Shown here piece by piece: positions 21,953 through 30,819 of a stretch of 64,000 nucleotides of DNA. Under the pieces are notes generated by a model. That model did not search any database. It was not told the origin of the DNA and saw only the letters and a program-made list of their open reading frames with translations. The DNA comes from CAG-411 sp050875145 (GTDB taxonomy: Bacteria > Bacillota > Clostridia > Lachnospirales > Lachnospiraceae), in contig JBNMLH010000017.1 in NCBI GenBank assembly GCA_050875145.1, forward strand, positions 3,217 to 67,216. Direction: 5' to 3'. The position numbers and the translations under genes were made by a program. Position 1 is the first letter of the stretch. Each line of letters starts with the position of its first letter.

Positions 21953-23860
21953 TTATTCTAATTCAAATGCACCCGTATATAACTGATAGTATTTTCCTTT
22001 TTGTGCAATCAAGTCTTCATGATTGCCTCGTTCAATGATTCTTCCCTGTTCAAGTACCATAATTACGTCAGAATTTTTAACCGTCGATAAACGATGCGCA
22101 ATTACAAAAACAGTTCTTCCTTTCATAAGAGAATCCATTCCTCGCTGTACAATGGCCTCTGTACGTGTATCAATAGAAGAAGTCGCCTCATCCAATATCA
22201 TAACAGGAGGGTCTGCCACCGCTGCACGGGCAATTGCAATAAGCTGTCTTTGTCCCTGTGAAAGATTTGCACCATTTCCAGAAAGCATTGTATCATATCC
22301 TTCTGGCAATCTTTCTATAAAATCATCTGCTCCTGCCAACTTTGCGGCTGCAATACATTCTTCATCGGTTGCGTCTAATTTTCCATATCGAATATTATCC
22401 ATTACAGAACCTGTAAATAAATTTGTCTCCTGCAATACAATTCCCAAAGAACGACGTAAATCTGCTTTTTTGATCTTATTGATATTGATTCCGTCATAAC
22501 GAATCTTTCCATCTGCAATATCGTAGAAACGATTGATAAGGTTTGTAATTGTTGTTTTTCCTGCACCTGTAGAACCAACGAAAGCAACTTTTTGACCTGG
22601 TTCTGCAAAAACATCTATATTGTGCAATACAATTTTATCTTCATTATAACCAAAATCCACATCATGTAATCGAACATCACCAGTAAGTTTTGTATAAGTC
22701 ACTGTTCCATCTGCCGTATGCGGATGTTTCCATGCCCACATTCCTGTATGTTCTTTACATTCCACAAGCGTTCCATTTTCCTCTTTCGCATTTACTAACG
22801 TAACATATCCCTCATCTACTTCCGGTTCCTGGTCAATCAGTTCAAAGATACGTGCTGCTCCTGCCAAAGCCATAACAACAGAATTGACCTGCTGTGAAAC
22901 CTGACTTACATTTCCTGAAAACTGTTTCGTCATATTCAGGAAAGGTACAACAATGCTAACGCCCATTGCAAGTCCTGAAAGACTAACATTTGGCACTTTT
23001 AAATAAATCAGCAAACCACCTACTGCTGCCACCAATACATAAAGAATATTTCCAATATTATTTAAAATTGGCATAAGCATATTGGAAAAGCTGTTAGCAG
23101 ATTCCGCATCATGAAACAACTCTTCATTTATTTTGTCAAATGCTTTTTCTGTTTCTTCCTCATGGCAGAACACTTTTACTACTTTCTCACCGTTCATGAT
23201 TTCCTCAATATAACCTTCTACTTTTCCTACGGCATTTTGCTGTCTGACAAAATATTTTGCAGAGGCTCCACCTACTTTTTTAGTAACGGTCATCATAATA
23301 ATAACACCTACAACTACAACCAATGCCATCCAAAAACTAAAGTAGAACATAAGAAAAAATGTAGTACAAACTACGACTGCCGCATTGATAAGCTGTGGTA
23401 TGCTCTGTGAAATCATTTGTCGGAGAGTATCAATATCATTCGTATAATAACTCATAATATCTCCATGATTATTGACATCAAAATATTTAATTGGTAAATC
23501 CTGCATTCCATTAAACATCTTCTCACGCATCTTCTTTAATGAGCCTTGTGTAATTACAGCCATCATCTGATTGTAAACCACGCACGCAATTAAAGACAAG
23601 ATATAAAATACTGCCAGAATAGTTACCAAACGGACAATCTTTCCAGAAACACCTTCCCAATCTCCCGTTTTATAATTGCTGTCAATTACAGAAATAACCT
23701 GCTGCATAAAAACACTTGGAATAGAAGATACTATAGCACTAAAAACAATACAAATTAATACTACTGGCATCATAACAGGATAAAATTCAAACAATGTTTT
23801 AATAATACGAGGCAATGTCCCCTTCTTTACCATACCCTGTTTTCCATTTTTTTTACTCAT
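21953..23860 (-). CDS. ABC exporter half-transporter (catalytically canonical subunit)
   Basis: ATG 23860 overlaps the stop of the upstream ABC gene by 8 bp; the longer in-frame start is rejected. The 635-residue protein has six membrane helices (residues about 30-320) and an ATPase domain with Walker A GSTGAGKTT (about 428), LSQGQRQLIAIARA (535) and Walker B VMILDEATSSIDT with the catalytic Glu (550). Between TM and ATPase domains is a 50-residue insert (GYVTLVNAKEENGTLVECKE). With the neighbour it forms a heterodimeric exporter of the TM287/288 or LmrCD type; the substrate is unknown. Confidence 0.88.
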   Translation of the reverse strand: MSKKNGKQGMVKKGTLPRIIKTLFEFYPVMMPVVLICIVFSAIVSSIPSVFMQQVISVIDSNYKTGDWEGVSGKIVRLVTILAVFYILSLIACVVYNQMMAVITQGSLKKMREKMFNGMQDLPIKYFDVNNHGDIMSYYTNDIDTLRQMISQSIPQLINAAVVVCTTFFLMFYFSFWMALVVVVGVIIMMTVTKKVGGASAKYFVRQQNAVGKVEGYIEEIMNGEKVVKVFCHEEETEKAFDKINEELFHDAESANSFSNMLMPILNNIGNILYVLVAAVGGLLIYLKVPNVSLSGLAMGVSIVVPFLNMTKQFSGNVSQVSQQVNSVVMALAGAARIFELIDQEPEVDEGYVTLVNAKEENGTLVECKEHTGMWAWKHPHTADGTVTYTKLTGDVRLHDVDFGYNEDKIVLHNIDVFAEPGQKVAFVGSTGAGKTTITNLINRFYDIADGKIRYDGININKIKKADLRRSLGIVLQETNLFTGSVMDNIRYGKLDATDEECIAAAKLAGADDFIERLPEGYDTMLSGNGANLSQGQRQLIAIARAAVADPPVMILDEATSSIDTRTEAIVQRGMDSLMKGRTVFVIAHRLSTVKNSDVIMVLEQGRIIERGNHEDLIAQKGKYYQLYTGAFELE

Positions 23861-25595
23861 CTTCTTCACCTGCCTTATTTTGTGACATAAATACTTCACG
23901 ATAAATTTCATTTGTTTTTAATAATTCTTCATGCGTGCCAATTCCGTTAATCGTACCACCATCCATAACAATAATACGATCGGAATCCTGCACCGATGAA
24001 ATTCGCTGTGCGATAATTATCTTTGTTGTTTCTGGAATAAATTCAGAAAACGCCTGTCGAATCAGTGCATCTGTTTTTGTATCAACCGCACTGGTGGAAT
24101 CATCTAAAATCAAAACCTTTGGTTTCTTAAGCAATGCTCTTGCAATACACAAACGCTGCTTTTGACCTCCTGATACATTGGCACCACCCTGCTCAATATA
24201 TGTATCATATTTATCTGGAAATCTTTGAATAAATTCATCTGCCTGTGCAAGTTTACAGGCTTCTAGCATCTCTTCATCTGAAGCTTCTTTATTTCCCCAA
24301 CGCAGATTTTCTTTAATTGTACCAGAAAACAATACATTTTTTTGTAATACCACTGCTACCTGATTACGAAGTGTATCAAGATCATATTCTCTTACATCAG
24401 CTCCACCAACCTTGACAACACCTTCTGTTGCATCATACAAACGAGATATAAGCTGTATCAGTGAAGATTTTGAAGAACCGGTTCCTCCAATAATTCCAAT
24501 CGTCTCTCCCGAATTAATATGCAGACTAATATTAGATAATGCATTCTTATGAGCAGTTTTTGCATATTTAAAATTGACAGCTTCAAAGTCAATCGAACCA
24601 TCTTTTACTTCCATCAAAGGATTCTCTGGATTTTTAATTGTACTTTCATCTTCTAAAACTTCCACAATACGTTTTGCAGATTCCATAGACATGGTAATCA
24701 TAACAAAAATCATTGATACCATCATAAGACTCATTAAAATCTGAAATCCATATGTCAATAAAGAAGATAACTGTCCTACATTAACCTGTGCGCCTTGCGT
24801 TGTAATAATAATATACGCTCCAAAATACATCACAAACAACATAACCGCATACAAACAAAATTGCATCACTGGAGCATTCACTGCCAGTATTCGCTCTGCT
24901 TTTGTAAAGTCTTTACAAACATCCTCTGCTGCTACTTGGAATTTTTGTTTTTCATAGTCTTCTCGAACAAAAGATTTTACAACACGCATCGATTTCACGT
25001 TTTCCTGAATGGAATTATTCAATCTATCATATTTTTTAAATACAGCCCGAAATAATGGCATTGTTATTTTTACTACAAAACCCAGTACCACAATAAGAAT
25101 AGGCACAACAACCACAAAGATAGTCGCTAGTTTTCCTCCCATAATAAATGCCATTATAATAGCAAATAAAAACATAAGTGGTGCTCTAACTGCAAGTCGT
25201 ATTGTCATCATAAATGCCATCTGCACGTTCATAACGTCTGTTGTCATTCTTGTTACCAATGACGAAGTAGAAAATCGGTCAATGTTTTCAAAAGAAAACT
25301 CTTGTACTTTATAGAACATATCTTTTCTCACATTCTTTGCTAAACCACAAGATGCAGTTGCACTGGTCTTTCCGGCAAGTCCTCCAAAAAGCAATGACAG
25401 GCATGCCATTATGACTAATATCACACCATACCTTCCAATTACATCCAGTCCACATCCGCCTTGAATTTCATTGACCAGATTTGCAATAATTAACGGGATA
25501 ATGCATTCTAATACCACTTCAAAAACAATAAAAATTGGAGTGATGATTGCAGCACGTTTATACTCCCGCAAACATTGAGTCAATTGTTTTATCAT
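23853..25595 (-). CDS. ABC exporter half-transporter (degenerate ATP site subunit)
   Basis: The best start is ATG 25595, 9 nt after AAGGAG; upstream in-frame ATGs abut the site. The 580-residue protein has six membrane helices and an ATPase domain whose Walker A is GGTGSSKSS (Ser in place of the usual Gly, about 366), with VSGGQKQRLCIARA and a Walker B VLILDDSTSAVD in which the catalytic Glu is Asp. This is the degenerate-site partner of heterodimeric exporters. It lies upstream of and overlaps the canonical partner. It has its own promoter and a 5'-leader hairpin. Confidence 0.88.
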   Translation of the reverse strand: MIKQLTQCLREYKRAAIITPIFIVFEVVLECIIPLIIANLVNEIQGGCGLDVIGRYGVILVIMACLSLLFGGLAGKTSATASCGLAKNVRKDMFYKVQEFSFENIDRFSTSSLVTRMTTDVMNVQMAFMMTIRLAVRAPLMFLFAIIMAFIMGGKLATIFVVVVPILIVVLGFVVKITMPLFRAVFKKYDRLNNSIQENVKSMRVVKSFVREDYEKQKFQVAAEDVCKDFTKAERILAVNAPVMQFCLYAVMLFVMYFGAYIIITTQGAQVNVGQLSSLLTYGFQILMSLMMVSMIFVMITMSMESAKRIVEVLEDESTIKNPENPLMEVKDGSIDFEAVNFKYAKTAHKNALSNISLHINSGETIGIIGGTGSSKSSLIQLISRLYDATEGVVKVGGADVREYDLDTLRNQVAVVLQKNVLFSGTIKENLRWGNKEASDEEMLEACKLAQADEFIQRFPDKYDTYIEQGGANVSGGQKQRLCIARALLKKPKVLILDDSTSAVDTKTDALIRQAFSEFIPETTKIIIAQRISSVQDSDRIIVMDGGTINGIGTHEELLKTNEIYREVFMSQNKAGEEDE

Positions 25596-25651
25596 GTATT
25601 TCATCTCCTTCTTTTTATTTGCCAATTTTCATATGTATTTCCATATGAATA

Positions 25652-25731
25652 AGAAAGGGTATTTCCACATAGGCAGAAATCCCTTTCTAAGTCAGCTTTT
25701 CTATTTTAGCACTAATAATTAAATTTTTCAA
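25652..25731 (-). promoter_or_regulatory. Promoter and 5'-leader hairpin of ABC pair 1
   Basis: On the minus strand TTGAAA (25726-25731), 17 bp, TAAAAT (25703-25708) with an extended TG. A few nt after the start comes AGAAAGGG...CCCTTTCT (25652-25688) with a 21-nt loop, so the mRNA begins with a hairpin. A second CATATG-x-CATATG stem follows before the ribosome site. It may stabilise or regulate the mRNA. Confidence 0.6.
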
Positions 25732-25770
25732 TTTATTTTTTGTAACTAAAATAAATTTACATTATATAAT

Positions 25771-26391
25771 TTACATATCTGCCAGCACTTTTGGAAGCTC
25801 TGAAAATGATTTCAGACGTTTTACATCCGCATCTACCGTTCCAAATCCATAAGCTGCATGAACAAATTCAAATCCTGCCTCCATCGTTGCTTCATAATCA
25901 CCTTGAATATCTCCCACATAAATCACTCTATTCAACTGATTTCTTTCCGCAACCAATTTTTGATTATAGGATTTTCCTTTTCCAGTGTTTCCAAAACATT
26001 CAAAATCATCAAAATACTTTTCAAATTTATAGTATTTTAAAAATGCTTCAATATATCCACTCTGACAATTGCTTACAATATACAATGGATATGTTTCCTT
26101 TAATACTTTAAGCGTTTCTTCCAATTTGGGATATAAAACACCTCCATGTTGCTCTAAATACTCATTTTCAACCTGCAAACATCGATTGAAAATTGCTTTT
26201 CTCTCCTCCATGGACTTTTCCGGCATAACATTTTCTGCAATCACATCCATTGTCTTTCCCATAAGACTTTGCAAATGCTTCATGCTCAACTCTACTCCAT
26301 ATTCCTTCAATACTTCATTCCATGTATAACAAATTTCTTTTGTAGAATCCCATAAGGTTCCATCCATGTCAAACATAATTCCTGTTTTCAT
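25771..26391 (-). CDS. HAD hydrolase, phosphoglycolate-phosphatase-like
   Basis: The 206-residue protein has the HAD motifs MFDMDGTLWDS (nucleophile and acid Asp, residues 7-11), IVSNCQSG (motif II), KGKSYNQKLVAE (Lys motif III), and YVGDIQGDYEATMEAGFEFV (motif IV), with an alpha-helical cap. Likely a small-molecule phosphatase; the substrate is unknown. AGGAGG lies 7 nt before the ATG. It sits between the two ABC exporter pairs and follows the second pair by 58 bp, so it may be their last co-transcribed gene. Confidence 0.85.
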   Translation of the reverse strand: MKTGIMFDMDGTLWDSTKEICYTWNEVLKEYGVELSMKHLQSLMGKTMDVIAENVMPEKSMEERKAIFNRCLQVENEYLEQHGGVLYPKLEETLKVLKETYPLYIVSNCQSGYIEAFLKYYKFEKYFDDFECFGNTGKGKSYNQKLVAERNQLNRVIYVGDIQGDYEATMEAGFEFVHAAYGFGTVDADVKRLKSFSELPKVLADM

Positions 26392-26448
26392 CTTTTCGCC
26401 TCCTAATCTTTTTTATAAGCCTTACCTATTATAATTATAAAACAATTT

Positions 26449-28203
26449 TTAGCATCCCGCTGTTTCAAACTGGCTATTATAAAGTTTTGCATAAAAGCCA
26501 TCTTTTGCGAGTAGTGTATCATGATTTCCCTGCTCTATAATATTTCCATCTTTCATAACCAGTATTACATCGGCTTCTCGTATAGTAGATAAACGATGGG
26601 CTACAATAAAGCTGGTCCTGCCCTCCATCATACGACTAAATGCCTCCTGTATTTTGACCTCTGTTCGAGTATCAATTGAAGAAGTAGCTTCATCCAAAAT
26701 CAAAATAGGTGGCAAGCAAAGCATTACTCTTGCAATACAAAGCAACTGCTTTTGTCCCTGAGAGAGCGACGTTCCACTCTCGCCAATAACTGTATCATAC
26801 CCATTTGGAAGTCTTTTTATAAAATTATGTGCATGAGAAGCTTTTGCAGCGTTTACAATTTCTTCTCTTGTTGCCTCTGGTTTTCCCATAGAAATGTTTT
26901 CCAAAATAGTTCCTGTTTTTAACCAAGTTTCCTGCAAAACCATACCAAAATTACTTCTCAAATCTTTCCTAGGTATATCTCTTATATCTACACCATCTAT
27001 TTTTATACTTCCACTGTCTACATCATAAAATCGCATTAAAAGATTAATCATTGTAGTTTTTCCGCAACCAGTCGGTCCTACAATCGCAATCCTCTGTCCC
27101 GGTTTTACAGACAAATTAAAGTTTTGTATCAATTTTTTATTGGGAACATACGAAAAACATACATCTTCCAAATCAACTTTTCCAGTTACATCCTGTAAGT
27201 TACATTTCGTATCTGTTTCTACTTCTGCTTCTTCTTCAATCAACGCAAATACACGAGCCGCGCATGCCAATGCATTTTGTAATTCAGTAATTACTCCAGA
27301 AATTTCATTAAATGGTTTTGTATATTGATTTGCATAACTTAAAAAGCAAGATAACTCACCTACTGTAAGCATACCACCTACTGCAAAAAAAGCTCCTGCC
27401 AAACCTACGCCTGCATACACCACACTATTTACAAATCTAGTCACTGGATTTGTAAGCGAAGAAAAGAACGTTGCCTGTAAAGAACAATCTGCAAGACGAT
27501 CATTAATTTCATCGAACTGTTCCATTGCCTCCTTTTCATGATGATATGCCTTTACAACTTCCTGATTTCCAACTAATTCTTCTACCAAAGAAGTTTGTTC
27601 TCCTCTTGTTTCTGACTGCTTTAAAAATAAATGATACGTTTTCTTAGATATAAAACGTGCCACAAAAAGTGATAATGGCGTTAATAACACAACTACCAGT
27701 GCAATCCAGATATTAATGGAAAACATGAATACTAACGTTGCCAAAATAGTAACAACACCTGTAAATAATTGTGTAAATCCCATTAACAATCCATCTGCAA
27801 ACTGATCCACATCTGCAATAACTCGACTAACAATATCCCCATGTGATTGTCCATCAATATATTTTAAAGGTATTTTCTGAATTTTTTCAAATGCCTCATT
27901 ACGAATATCCTGTACTACCTGATAAGTTATTTTATTGTTTATCGTATTCATAATCCACTGACAAAATGCAGTAAACACTGCAATGACTACAATTCTTACT
28001 AATAAAGTCAAAATAGTCCGATCTACTTCCCCCGGTCCTACAATCTTATCAATAGCTTCTCCCACAACTACAGGAATATACAAAGACAGAAGCACACTTA
28101 CAAAAGCAAGCAAAACAGAACAAAGAAGTAAAAAACGATACTGTTTTATATAAGTAAGGACTTTTACAATTGTACTCTTTGAAGTATCCTTTTTATTATT
28201 CAT
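26449..28203 (-). CDS. ABC exporter half-transporter, pair 2 (canonical subunit)
   Basis: The 584-residue protein has six membrane helices (residues 20-310), Walker A GPTGCGKTTMIN (about 379), LSQGQKQLLCIARV (482) and Walker B ILILDEATSSIDTRTE (503) with the catalytic Glu. The ATG overlaps the stop of its partner by 8 bp (ATGACAAATGAATAA). It is closely similar in layout to 21953-23860 but a distinct sequence. It should pair with 28196-29932. Substrate unknown; such exporters often remove drugs, lipids or peptides. Confidence 0.88.
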   Translation of the reverse strand: MNNKKDTSKSTIVKVLTYIKQYRFLLLCSVLLAFVSVLLSLYIPVVVGEAIDKIVGPGEVDRTILTLLVRIVVIAVFTAFCQWIMNTINNKITYQVVQDIRNEAFEKIQKIPLKYIDGQSHGDIVSRVIADVDQFADGLLMGFTQLFTGVVTILATLVFMFSINIWIALVVVLLTPLSLFVARFISKKTYHLFLKQSETRGEQTSLVEELVGNQEVVKAYHHEKEAMEQFDEINDRLADCSLQATFFSSLTNPVTRFVNSVVYAGVGLAGAFFAVGGMLTVGELSCFLSYANQYTKPFNEISGVITELQNALACAARVFALIEEEAEVETDTKCNLQDVTGKVDLEDVCFSYVPNKKLIQNFNLSVKPGQRIAIVGPTGCGKTTMINLLMRFYDVDSGSIKIDGVDIRDIPRKDLRSNFGMVLQETWLKTGTILENISMGKPEATREEIVNAAKASHAHNFIKRLPNGYDTVIGESGTSLSQGQKQLLCIARVMLCLPPILILDEATSSIDTRTEVKIQEAFSRMMEGRTSFIVAHRLSTIREADVILVMKDGNIIEQGNHDTLLAKDGFYAKLYNSQFETAGC

Positions 28204-29932
28204 TTGTCATCGCCTCCTTTTTAAACTGGGAATAATAGATTTCTTGATATACCTCACAATTCTTCAACAATTCATCATGTTTTCCCTTGCCTACTAACTT
28301 TCCATCATCCAGAACTAGGATACAATCTGCATGCTGAATGGATGAAGTACGCTGAGATACCATAAATATTGTCATTTTCTTCTTCATATTTGCTAATGCA
28401 ATTCGTAAGCCTGCATCTGTAGCATAATCCAATGCTGATGAACTATCATCTAGAATCAACACATCTGAATCCTGTACCAATGCTCTAGCTATCGTTAGAC
28501 GCTGTTTTTGTCCACCTGATAAATTTTTACCTCCCTGTTCAATTACATAATCCAATCCGCCCTCTTTTGAAGCTACGACTTCTTTTGCCTGTGCAATTGA
28601 AAGTGCCTCCCAAAGCTCCTCCTCTGTTGCATCTTTCTTTCCCCACAACAAATTTTCACGAATGGTTCCATGGAATAACACAGCCTTTTGTAAACAAACA
28701 GATACTTTTGTACGAAGCGCCTGATAAGTATATGCCTTTACATTTAAACCATCCACTGATACCTCTCCTTCGGTAGCTTCATAAAATCGTGGAATTAAAT
28801 TTACAAGAGAAGATTTTCCCGAACCAGTTCCTCCAATGATACCAATTACCTGTCCAGGTTTTGCAACAAAAGAAATGTCCTCCAATGCAGCTTCTCCTCC
28901 ATCTTGATATTGCAGCGTTACATTTTTAAATTCAACCATAGCTTCGCTACTATTGTTATCCGTATTTTTCTCATGTCCTTCCTTCATACTTGAAGTAGCT
29001 TCAAATACACTCTGAATACGATTTCCACATGCAATTGTCTTTGTAATACTAATAATTAAATTTGCAAGTTTAATCAATTCCACAAGTATCTGTGACATAT
29101 AATTATAAAGAGCCACAACTGCTCCCTGCGTCAATACACCAGCAGCCACCCGTATAGCTCCATTCCAGATAAGAATCGCAATAGCGATATTTATAATAAT
29201 ATAAGTAACTGGATTCATCAACGCAGAAATGCGTCCTACCTTTTTCTGCAATTTTGTTAATTCCTCATTGCGCAATCCAAATACCTTAATTTCTTCCTCT
29301 TCCTTGCAAAAAGCACGAAGCACTCTGGCACCCTCCAAGTTGTCTCTTGTAGAAGATAACACTCGATCCAATCTCTCCTGTACCATACGATATTTAGGAA
29401 TACATAACAACATAATACCAAACACTACAATAGAAAGTACTGGAATAGCAACTACAAAAATCATGGCTGCCTGTGTATCAATCGTAAATGCCATTATCAT
29501 AGCACCAAACACTACAAATGGAGAACGTAACAACAATCGCAACGTTAAATTAACACCATTCTGTACCTGATTCATATCACTTGTCATTCGTGTAATCAAA
29601 CCAGAAACACCCAGCTTGTCCATTTCTGTAAAAGACAAACTTTGGATATGTGCAAATAAAGCATGTTTTAACTCTTTAGCAAACCCTGTAGCTGCCTTTG
29701 CTGCAAAATACTGTGCGCTAATTGATGCTGCCAAACCACATATTCCAAAAATAATTAAAACTACAAACATCTTTAAAATATAACTTCGATTGTTCATTCC
29801 AATACCATCATCAATTAAAGATGCCATTACCAATGGAACCATCAATTCAAATATAACTTCCACCAATTTGAAAAAAGGCCCCAGTGCACTCTCCTTTTTA
29901 TAATTTTTCAGGTAAATCAACAATTTTTTCAC
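28196..29932 (-). CDS. ABC exporter half-transporter, pair 2 (degenerate ATP site subunit)
   Basis: The start is taken as GTG 29932 (VKKLLIYLKNYKKES), 8 nt after GGGAG; the TTG five codons earlier overlaps the site. The 578-residue protein has six membrane helices, Walker A GGTGSGKSSLVNL (about 370), LSGGQKQRLTIARA (470) and a Walker B VLILDDSSSALD with Asp in place of the catalytic Glu. It is the degenerate partner of the second heterodimer. A TATAAT on the minus strand about 95 bp upstream may be the -10 box; its -35 is weak. Confidence 0.87.
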   Translation of the reverse strand: MKKLLIYLKNYKKESALGPFFKLVEVIFELMVPLVMASLIDDGIGMNNRSYILKMFVVLIIFGICGLAASISAQYFAAKAATGFAKELKHALFAHIQSLSFTEMDKLGVSGLITRMTSDMNQVQNGVNLTLRLLLRSPFVVFGAMIMAFTIDTQAAMIFVVAIPVLSIVVFGIMLLCIPKYRMVQERLDRVLSSTRDNLEGARVLRAFCKEEEEIKVFGLRNEELTKLQKKVGRISALMNPVTYIIINIAIAILIWNGAIRVAAGVLTQGAVVALYNYMSQILVELIKLANLIISITKTIACGNRIQSVFEATSSMKEGHEKNTDNNSSEAMVEFKNVTLQYQDGGEAALEDISFVAKPGQVIGIIGGTGSGKSSLVNLIPRFYEATEGEVSVDGLNVKAYTYQALRTKVSVCLQKAVLFHGTIRENLLWGKKDATEEELWEALSIAQAKEVVASKEGGLDYVIEQGGKNLSGGQKQRLTIARALVQDSDVLILDDSSSALDYATDAGLRIALANMKKKMTIFMVSQRTSSIQHADCILVLDDGKLVGKGKHDELLKNCEVYQEIYYSQFKKEAMTNE

Positions 29933-30375
29933 AAACAAAACTCCCAACTTTACAATATTCTAAGCAAAACAATTCACTCACTCCAAGATTTTTTTCAAAA
30001 AACATGTCCTATATTATAATATCCCAATCCTGTTAAATTTCTACATAAATCCATATTCTTTATTTCTATAATACCTATATAAATCTTTTTATAGAAAAAA
30101 AATGGGCAAATTGCAACTATCTCCCATCATATCACTTTTTATAAATGCTTTCAACACCTGTACATATGGATATCATAATGCCAAGTCAGTCTGTGTTACA
30201 GATATTCTGTTCTTCAACCTCTCGTTGTCCTCCTATTACGCGAATATTTTTTCACATATGCACCTCTTTTTATCCTATCAATTGAACAAACTTCCTATAA
30301 ATTAAAAAAGTGTCATACATATAATATAACAATTATATGTACAACACCTTCTTCTACATAAAATAACTATTCACT
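29933..30375. other. Intergenic region upstream of ABC pair 2
   Basis: About 440 bp of AT-rich sequence. There is a TATAAT box on the minus strand near 30,016-30,021 for the ABC pair. A 67-codon plus-strand frame (30102-30305) has no ribosome site or family likeness and is not called. Nothing else is recognised. Confidence 0.4.
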
Positions 30376-30657
30376 TTATGCACATACATTTTCTAATATT
30401 TCGGTTAATGCATTTCCACTACTTGTATGACATCGAACCACATCTGCGTTACACTTTGCAGCTTCCGCAACCGCGCAACGAACCATCTTATGTGAAACTG
30501 TATTCGTAAACAACACAACCAAATCAGGGCTTCCAATCTGACTGCTTAAATTTCCACTCATCTGAGTAAAAACCTTCGCTTTACAATTATGTGCTTTACA
30601 TATCTTTTTATACTGGCAAACCATGCGGTCATGTCCTCCAATAATTACTACACTCAT
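30376..30657 (-). CDS. DUF2325 family protein
   Basis: ATG 30657 follows TTGGAGGAATAAA and is preferred to the upstream in-frame start. The 93-residue protein reads MSVVIIGGHDRMVCQYKKIC, then FTQMSGNLSSQIGSPDLVVL and a VRCHTSSGNALTEIL end. The GGHxxM..Y and H-T/SSGNAL blocks are those of the DUF2325 family, small Rossmann-like proteins of unknown function often near metal or redox genes. It lies downstream of the P-type ATPase and may be in its operon. Confidence 0.8.
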   Translation of the reverse strand: MSVVIIGGHDRMVCQYKKICKAHNCKAKVFTQMSGNLSSQIGSPDLVVLFTNTVSHKMVRCAVAEAAKCNADVVRCHTSSGNALTEILENVCA

Positions 30658-30819
30658 TTTATTCCTCCAATACTTCAGATAATGTATGATACTGGAAATT
30701 TCCATATATCATAATATATTTAAAAGTTTGTTAGTCATACCTAACTTCTTTTCTATCATACCGAAATACCGAAAAAGAATCAAGTATAATATTGACGAAT
30801 TTTTTTCATATGTTTACTG

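Noticed and set aside
30102..30305. 67-codon plus-strand frame upstream of ABC pair 2
   Set aside because: No ribosome site, no recognisable motif, T-rich composition typical of intergenic sequence.
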